Part shown: piece by piece, positions 59,050-64,000 of the stretch
Position numbering within the stretch: the first letter of the stretch is position 1
How the letters are laid out: each line of letters opens with the position of its first letter
Origin: Hyperoodon ampullatus
Lineage: Eukaryota; Chordata; Mammalia; Artiodactyla; Ziphiidae
Direction of reading: 5' to 3'
Length of the DNA stretch: 64,000 nt
Assembly: GCA_949752795.1 (NCBI GenBank)
Contig: OX457058.1
Coordinates: 164,116,223-164,180,222 of the forward strand
Position numbers and translations under genes: made by a program
The notes under the pieces: generated by a model
Database searches by the model: none
What the model was told of the DNA's origin: nothing
Seen by the model: the letters and a program-made list of their open reading frames with translations, nothing else

Positions 59050-59450
59050 TGTAAAATATGGCCTTTCAAGTTAGAAAGATATGAGTCTTGCTACTCAATA
59101 TGTGACTTTGGATACATTCAATAACCTCACTGAGCCTCAGTTCTGTCCTCTACAGGTTGGAGGAAAAAATAGCTACATCAGGGCTTCCCTGGTGGAGCAG
59201 TGGTTGAGAGTCTGTCTGCCGATGCAGGGGACACGGGTTCATGCCCCGGTCCAGGAAGATCCCACATGTCGTGGAGTGGCTGGGCCCGTGAGCCATGGCC
59301 ACTGAGCCTGTGCATCCAGAGCCTGTGCTCCACAACCGAAGAGGCCACAACAGTGAGAGGCCCGCATACTGCAAAAAAAAAAAAAAAAAAAGCTACATCA
59401 TAGGCTCATGATTATTATCAAATTATGTTGTTTGAAATGCTGACTTAATT
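59050..59450 (+). mobile_element. MIR SINE interrupted by a CHR SINE
   Basis: Left part 59050-59180 reads 'atatgtgactttggataca' and 'cactgagcctcagttctgtc'. The right part after 59391 continues with 'catcataggctcatgatta'. The MIR was split at its central region by the SINE at 59181. Confidence 0.65.
59181..59390 (+). mobile_element. CHR SINE, short form, with 10 bp TSD
   Basis: Complete short-form body and a pure 19-A tail (59373-59390 region). It is flanked by AGCTACATCA at 59171-59180 and 59391-59400. The clean A-tail and exact duplication suggest one of the youngest SINEs in the window. Confidence 0.97.
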
Positions 59451-62400
59451 ATTAATTATAGTATTTATTATTAAGGAGACATTACAAATATACTTTATAT
59501 GTTATATCAAGGAGATAATACAATTATTTTGCAAGAAAGTGAAAGTATCAGTTTACTATATTCAGCAAGTACAAATTATGCTGTTTTTACAGCTAACTGT
59601 TGCAATATATCATTACAAATATTCAAGTAAATGTCTTAGATGCTCTAAATTTCCATTTGTAACCCATCTCTGGAGGTCCCCATCCTCATACACTACTGAA
59701 GTTGAAAAAAATCTTTCAGATGAAGAGGTTTTATACTGGCTCAGAGGATGGATGGATGGCTTTTCAAAAGCACACCAAAGATTGGTTTTCTGTATGCCAG
59801 CCTCTGAGTACTAGGTTTAACTGTAAAGCTGCCCAGTTCAAAGATAATTAAAAGTTATGTCCTTTTCACCAATTTCCAAGTTGGAAAACATACGTGGCAA
59901 TACTTAGTAATACAACCCATGTCAAAGGTTTTTTAAAAAGTAGATACAGAAAGCCAGCTGGATTTCATAGGTCAGAACAAAGTTTTGATGTTATAAAGTA
60001 CACTGATATTTGTCTTTAATTCAGCAAGATGGGAAACTTCTCTTGAGAGAGAGAGCAAGAGAGAGAAAGAAAACCAGGTGATAGGAAATCAAGGTCAGAA
60101 AAAAACAAGTGTAAAAAAGAAAGTGACAAGAATTTCCTGAGGTATCAAAATTTGGGATTTTGTTTTCAAATTTGACAGTTACTCAATATAATTCCCAGGA
60201 ATGAAGCTGAGTTACATCATTCATTCACTCATTCTTCTATCCATCCACCCATTCATTCTTGCCACCAGTAAATGACCAATGCCTTTTTTATGACAGACAC
60301 TTTGCTAGTCCTTCAGGATACAGGGTAACTAAGAGAAGATTCCAGCATTGGATGACAGCACATGAGACCACATGACCAAGTGACCCAGCAGAAGAATGCA
60401 CTTTGAGTTTGTGAGTTCATGGTAGAGTGACATATGCTTGGAGGTGCCAGAAGTTTTAAATCAGTTCACATAAAAGTCCAGGGTTAACATCTATTCTCCT
60501 TCCATATTACATAGCTATTTACTTTACAAGAATATCCAACAGTGATTAGAGCTTTTCTACTGGCTACTTTTTCTCGTTATGCCCTCTTACGAAAATTGAG
60601 GAGATGTATGACCAAGATTATATCATCAAATCCATGACCACCATCCCATCTAATCCATGAACGATGGGTCCTTAGAGTGCTTTCTAACCTGTTGTTCATG
60701 GAATCATAATAGTTCAGAGGATAGGGTTTCCATGGCTTCCCTTGCATGATGAGTTCAAGGAATAATAAATTTCAAAGTCAAGAAGTAGATCTTGATATAA
60801 ATCTTCTTTAGTCATTCTTTGCTTTACATGAACTTGTGAACATATGAATAATGCATTCATTTGCCTAAGGATACATAAGTCACAATTCATTATTTTCTTG
60901 AACAGAACAATACTAGTCCACTTTCTTGCCAGGAGTAAGGGGAATCAAACAGCAGGCACTACAGGTACTGTTAGTCTTGCCTATGGATATTTCATCGTTA
61001 AGCCCCATTTCTCCTGGAGATCCTAAATATGCAAATCGGCTAACTCTCTAGGAGTTCACCTGGACACCTTAGAACAGTGCCTGCAAGGTGTAGAACCTGA
61101 CAACCATAAGCCTTCAGATTGAAGAGAATGTGCTCTTTTGAATCATTTCTGTGATTGTATTACCATATAATATCTTTTTATTAACATTTGAATCTGATTT
61201 TTTCAAGTAGCATTATTCATTAATTCAATGGATATATATTGAATGTAAATAGTCTCCTTCCTCATGAACCTTATGGTCTAGAATAGAGATATTAATCAAA
61301 GATTCACATAAATACATGTAAATTTACAATTATGGTTAGTGTTTCAAAAGGAGAGTAGTAAATTGTGTTAAGAGAAGGTATGGTATAACAGGGATGAATT
61401 CATTAGTGCAGGATCTCTCAAGAAGGTTTCTGAGGGAAGTGACATAAGAAGGATAAATAAGACTTAATAAGGGGAATAGAGAACAGGGATGAGTATGGCA
61501 ATCAGTGAGACCAGTACATATGACATCCCTATAGGTTGAGAGAGGAAGGCACAATCATGAGACCTAAAGAAAGTCACTGTTTCTTGGGTGCAGAGATTTT
61601 GTAGCCCCTACACTGTGTAGGTGTTGTAAAAGGAAAGGCAAAATGAACAGGTTTGCATTTTAATGAAGCTATCTAGCTGCAGTGCAAAAAAGAATTTGAG
61701 TGATGTGGTACCAGTTTTAATATAGAAAAAAAATTAGGAGGTTATTGAAATAGTTCAGTTAAGTGATAATGGTAATGTGGACTAATTTTGTGACCATGAA
61801 ACAATAACAACAACTATAATAATAATTAGAGAACACTTGTATTGAACATTTACTTTGTGGTAGGGAGAAAAATGAGGTGCTTCACTAGTTCTTTTTTTTT
61901 TAGAAGATAAGATTGACAGATTACTGATAGATTGCAAATGGGCGGTTAAGGAGAGGAAGGTTTTCAGAATACAAGCAAGCATCTGATTTGTAGGCTTGTA
62001 GAATGATGACACCATTTATTGAACTAGGAACTAGTATGATCGGTCTTCCGTCCACCTACATCATAGTAATCTTTACCATCAGAAAAAATTATGCTTTTAA
62101 AAAAGCTGACAGAATGATCCAGTGATTTGTTAATCTATCAACATCAAAGCCTCACTCTGTTTTGTGAACTCAAAGAGTGACTGGCAGTGATATGAGGTGG
62201 AATTCCTGTAGCTGTTATTCAGGCCTTTCTAAATTTCCATTAGTATTAATAATATTTTTTATCTTTCTCTAATGCCAATGAGTTCTATAAGACACACATC
62301 TTTTCTTAAACTTCTCATCATATGCTATCAACAAGGTAGGTATTTATTTTAAGTTCTAGGCAAGAGTTTTTGAGAATTTATAACTGTAGGAACTTAAAAT

Positions 62401-62564
62401 TTCTCTTTGAGAGAGAACAAGTAAATCATGCTTCTTCCCATTAGTTTCAGTGCAAAGTGCCCACATTATTCCAGATTCTACACTAAGTCCAGGGAAATAA
62501 GACACTGATAATCCAAACTGGCATACCAGATTTCCCCTGTTGGGTAGATGGTGTTCATGGAGAT
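59451..62564. other. No gene recognised; L2-like scraps
   Basis: A GA-rich patch lies at 60043-60075. Inverted L2-like tails occur at about 60220-60340 ('atgacagacactttgctagt') and 61210-61310 ('attaattcaatggatatata'). Open frames are short and without domains. Confidence 0.35.
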
Positions 62565-62790
62565 TAAAATGAGCATAGACAGTGGAATCAGACAGTCCTA
62601 GATAGAAATCTGTGTGTCTATGGGGCACTTATTTACATTCATGTAATGGGTTTCTCTCTGTGAAATAAGAATGATAGGAGCCGCTATTAGAAAGTAGAAA
62701 CTCTAGTTCTCAGTGAAGAAAGCCTGCAAAAATAATGCACAATACTCAACACAGCATCGAACCAAAAATGTAAGCTGTTGTCATTATATA
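62565..62790 (+). mobile_element. MIR SINE, diverged
   Basis: 'acagtggaatcagacagtcc', 'tctctctgtgaaataagaat' and 'aaatgtaagctgttgtcatt' follow MIR order. Confidence 0.55.
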
Positions 62791-63544
62791 AGTACCAGAC
62801 AGTAAGTGATTAAGGAGTAAGAAAGACGTATGTCAAAAAGAAGACTGGATGAGGGGATATATTTGCCACACAGAAGATTTTACACAGATTGAGAAAGGAA
62901 GCATGTCTTACCCATAACTTTATCTCTAGAATCCAAAGTTGTGATACCTTTTGCAGAGAAGATACAGAATAACTACTTATTAAATTGAAATCACCTACCT
63001 CAGTGTGTTGCAGATTTTCACATTAAAAATTGCAAAATATGCATTATTTTGTCCCTACAGCTGGATAGTCTGGAAAATATAACATGTACACAAGCAGCAA
63101 AGCAAGGAAAACTCTTTCTTATGCCTGTTGCTTAGGCCAGTAAGTATAAGCATTTCCATTCACACTTCTGGGGCCTCCAAAGCATCATAAGAAAGTTTAT
63201 AGAAGTCAATTTACCTGGTACAAACTTGTCTGCCCGTAGTCAGTCTGTATAGAGGAATTGACTACTATTTCAACAGAAACTGCACATTTTAGAGTAAAAT
63301 GCCAAGAGCAGAAATGGAAAGCTAGTGGCATAAAAATATATATTTTGTTTATCCCCATAGAGTTTTCAAAAATATTTAATTAATTGTCAATTTCAGTTGA
63401 AGATGTTCACATTTAAAACCTGGAATTCTGACTTTTCTTGAAAAAGAATGATCTAGCAACATTGGGACTGACTTCGCCTTTCCTTCCTCATCACCTGGTA
63501 CTGCAGTCTGGCCTTCACCCTTTTTCAAAAGGCACTGCACTCCC
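62791..63544. other. No gene recognised
   Basis: AT-rich, no feature that I can support. Confidence 0.4.
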
Positions 63545-64000
63545 TGTTACCGAGTCCAAACTCGTTCTGCTTGCCACCCCATGACAGGACCATAAGTCCG
63601 GGGACGAGTTGCTGGGGCAAGGAATAACGACTTTATTCAGAAAGCCAGCAGACCCAGAAGATGGTGAGCTAGTGTCCTGGAGAACCATCTTACCTGAATT
63701 AGATTTAGGCTTCTTTTGTACTAAAAGGGGAGGGGGCGTGGTTGGTTGTTACAAACTTCTTGGTGCCAGAATCCCTTGTCCTTGCAGCTGTCCTGGTAGG
63801 TCAGGTCATGATGCTCCTATAAACCTGCAACAGACAAATGTTATTCTCTGTTCTGCAGATATTGTATCTCTATCTGAATGGAAGAGGGTTATACCTTTAA
63901 AGGTCAGAGCCTTGAGAATGGGCTATCCTATATATTTCAGGCTATAGGCAACATTCTTTTAAAAAAGTGCAGAGCCAGCATGACTAAGCACAGGCAACAG
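63545..64000 (-). mobile_element. Endogenous retrovirus LTR, continuing to or past the window edge
   Basis: On the minus strand the LTR would end CTCGGTAACA at 63545 (TG...CA rule) and carry AATAAA at 63632-63637 (seen as TTTATT on plus). The sequence is less AT-rich than its flank and looks well preserved ('gacgagttgctggggcaagg', 'actaaaaggggagggggcgt'). The 112-codon frame at 63609-63947 is in LTR sequence and is not a gene. No internal viral genes are visible. The left end of the LTR on this strand, or a provirus, may lie beyond 64000. Confidence 0.6.

Noticed and set aside
1..64000. CRISPR arrays, bacterial operons, phage or plasmid features
   Set aside because: The sequence is plainly mammalian nuclear DNA. 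No regularly spaced short repeats with unique spacers exist; the periodic arrays found are L1 5' UTR repeats and microsatellites.

Overview
This is a 64 kb stretch of mammalian nuclear DNA, almost certainly from a cetacean (whale or dolphin). The main evidence is the set of tRNA-derived SINEs of the CHR type. Their long and short forms start with a 'cttccctggtgg' head followed by tRNA A- and B-box-like motifs, and they are the typical SINEs of cetaceans and hippos. The bovine SINEs and BovB expected in a ruminant, and the PRE-1 SINEs expected in a pig, are not seen. Most of the window is AT-rich. I find no host protein-coding gene, tRNA, rRNA or CRISPR array, so it reads as a gene desert or a very large intron filled by retroposons.

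Layout. Positions 1-13,300 are AT-rich, mostly unique-looking DNA with three CHR SINEs, one MIR, a LINE-1 (L1) 3' end and a MaLR-like LTR. The centrepiece is 13,322-23,172: an old, 5'-truncated L1 (L1-A) split by a full-length L1 (L1-B, 14,154-21,504). L1-B has a 2.2 kb structured 5' UTR, an open ORF1 (304 aa), an open ORF2 (1272 aa), a 3' UTR, AATAAA, a poly(A) tail and a 9 bp target-site duplication (TSD). Positions 23,173-28,320 hold a tiny L1 fragment with a perfect TSD, a MER5 element, an ERV solo LTR and two MLT1 LTRs. A degenerate near full-length L1 (L1-C) lies at 28,427-33,955. Positions 33,956-56,090 mix CHR SINEs, MIR and L2 remnants, an ancient L1, a Tigger DNA transposon and one unexplained short ORF. 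An internally deleted minus-strand L1 (L1-D) occupies 56,090-58,337, followed by a 77 bp minus-strand L1 insertion, a SINE nested in a MIR, and an ERV LTR running to or past the window edge.

How the parts relate. Only L1-B has complete reading frames. ORF1p (trimeric RNA-binding chaperone) and ORF2p (endonuclease plus reverse transcriptase) together carry out target-primed reverse transcription, and the CHR SINEs are presumably mobilised in trans by such L1 proteins. L1-B has several peculiarities: three ~73 bp monomers and a 98 bp-period polypyrimidine array in the 5' UTR, a CTG/CCG-repeat CpG promoter, a 21-nt fold-back insertion adding one heptad's worth of residues to ORF1, and Ser in place of the catalytic Asn of the endonuclease GDFN motif. 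These are the most interesting observations here. Positions of very old repeats (MIR, L2, MER5, MaLR, Tigger) come from pattern recognition without a repeat library, so their ends are approximate.
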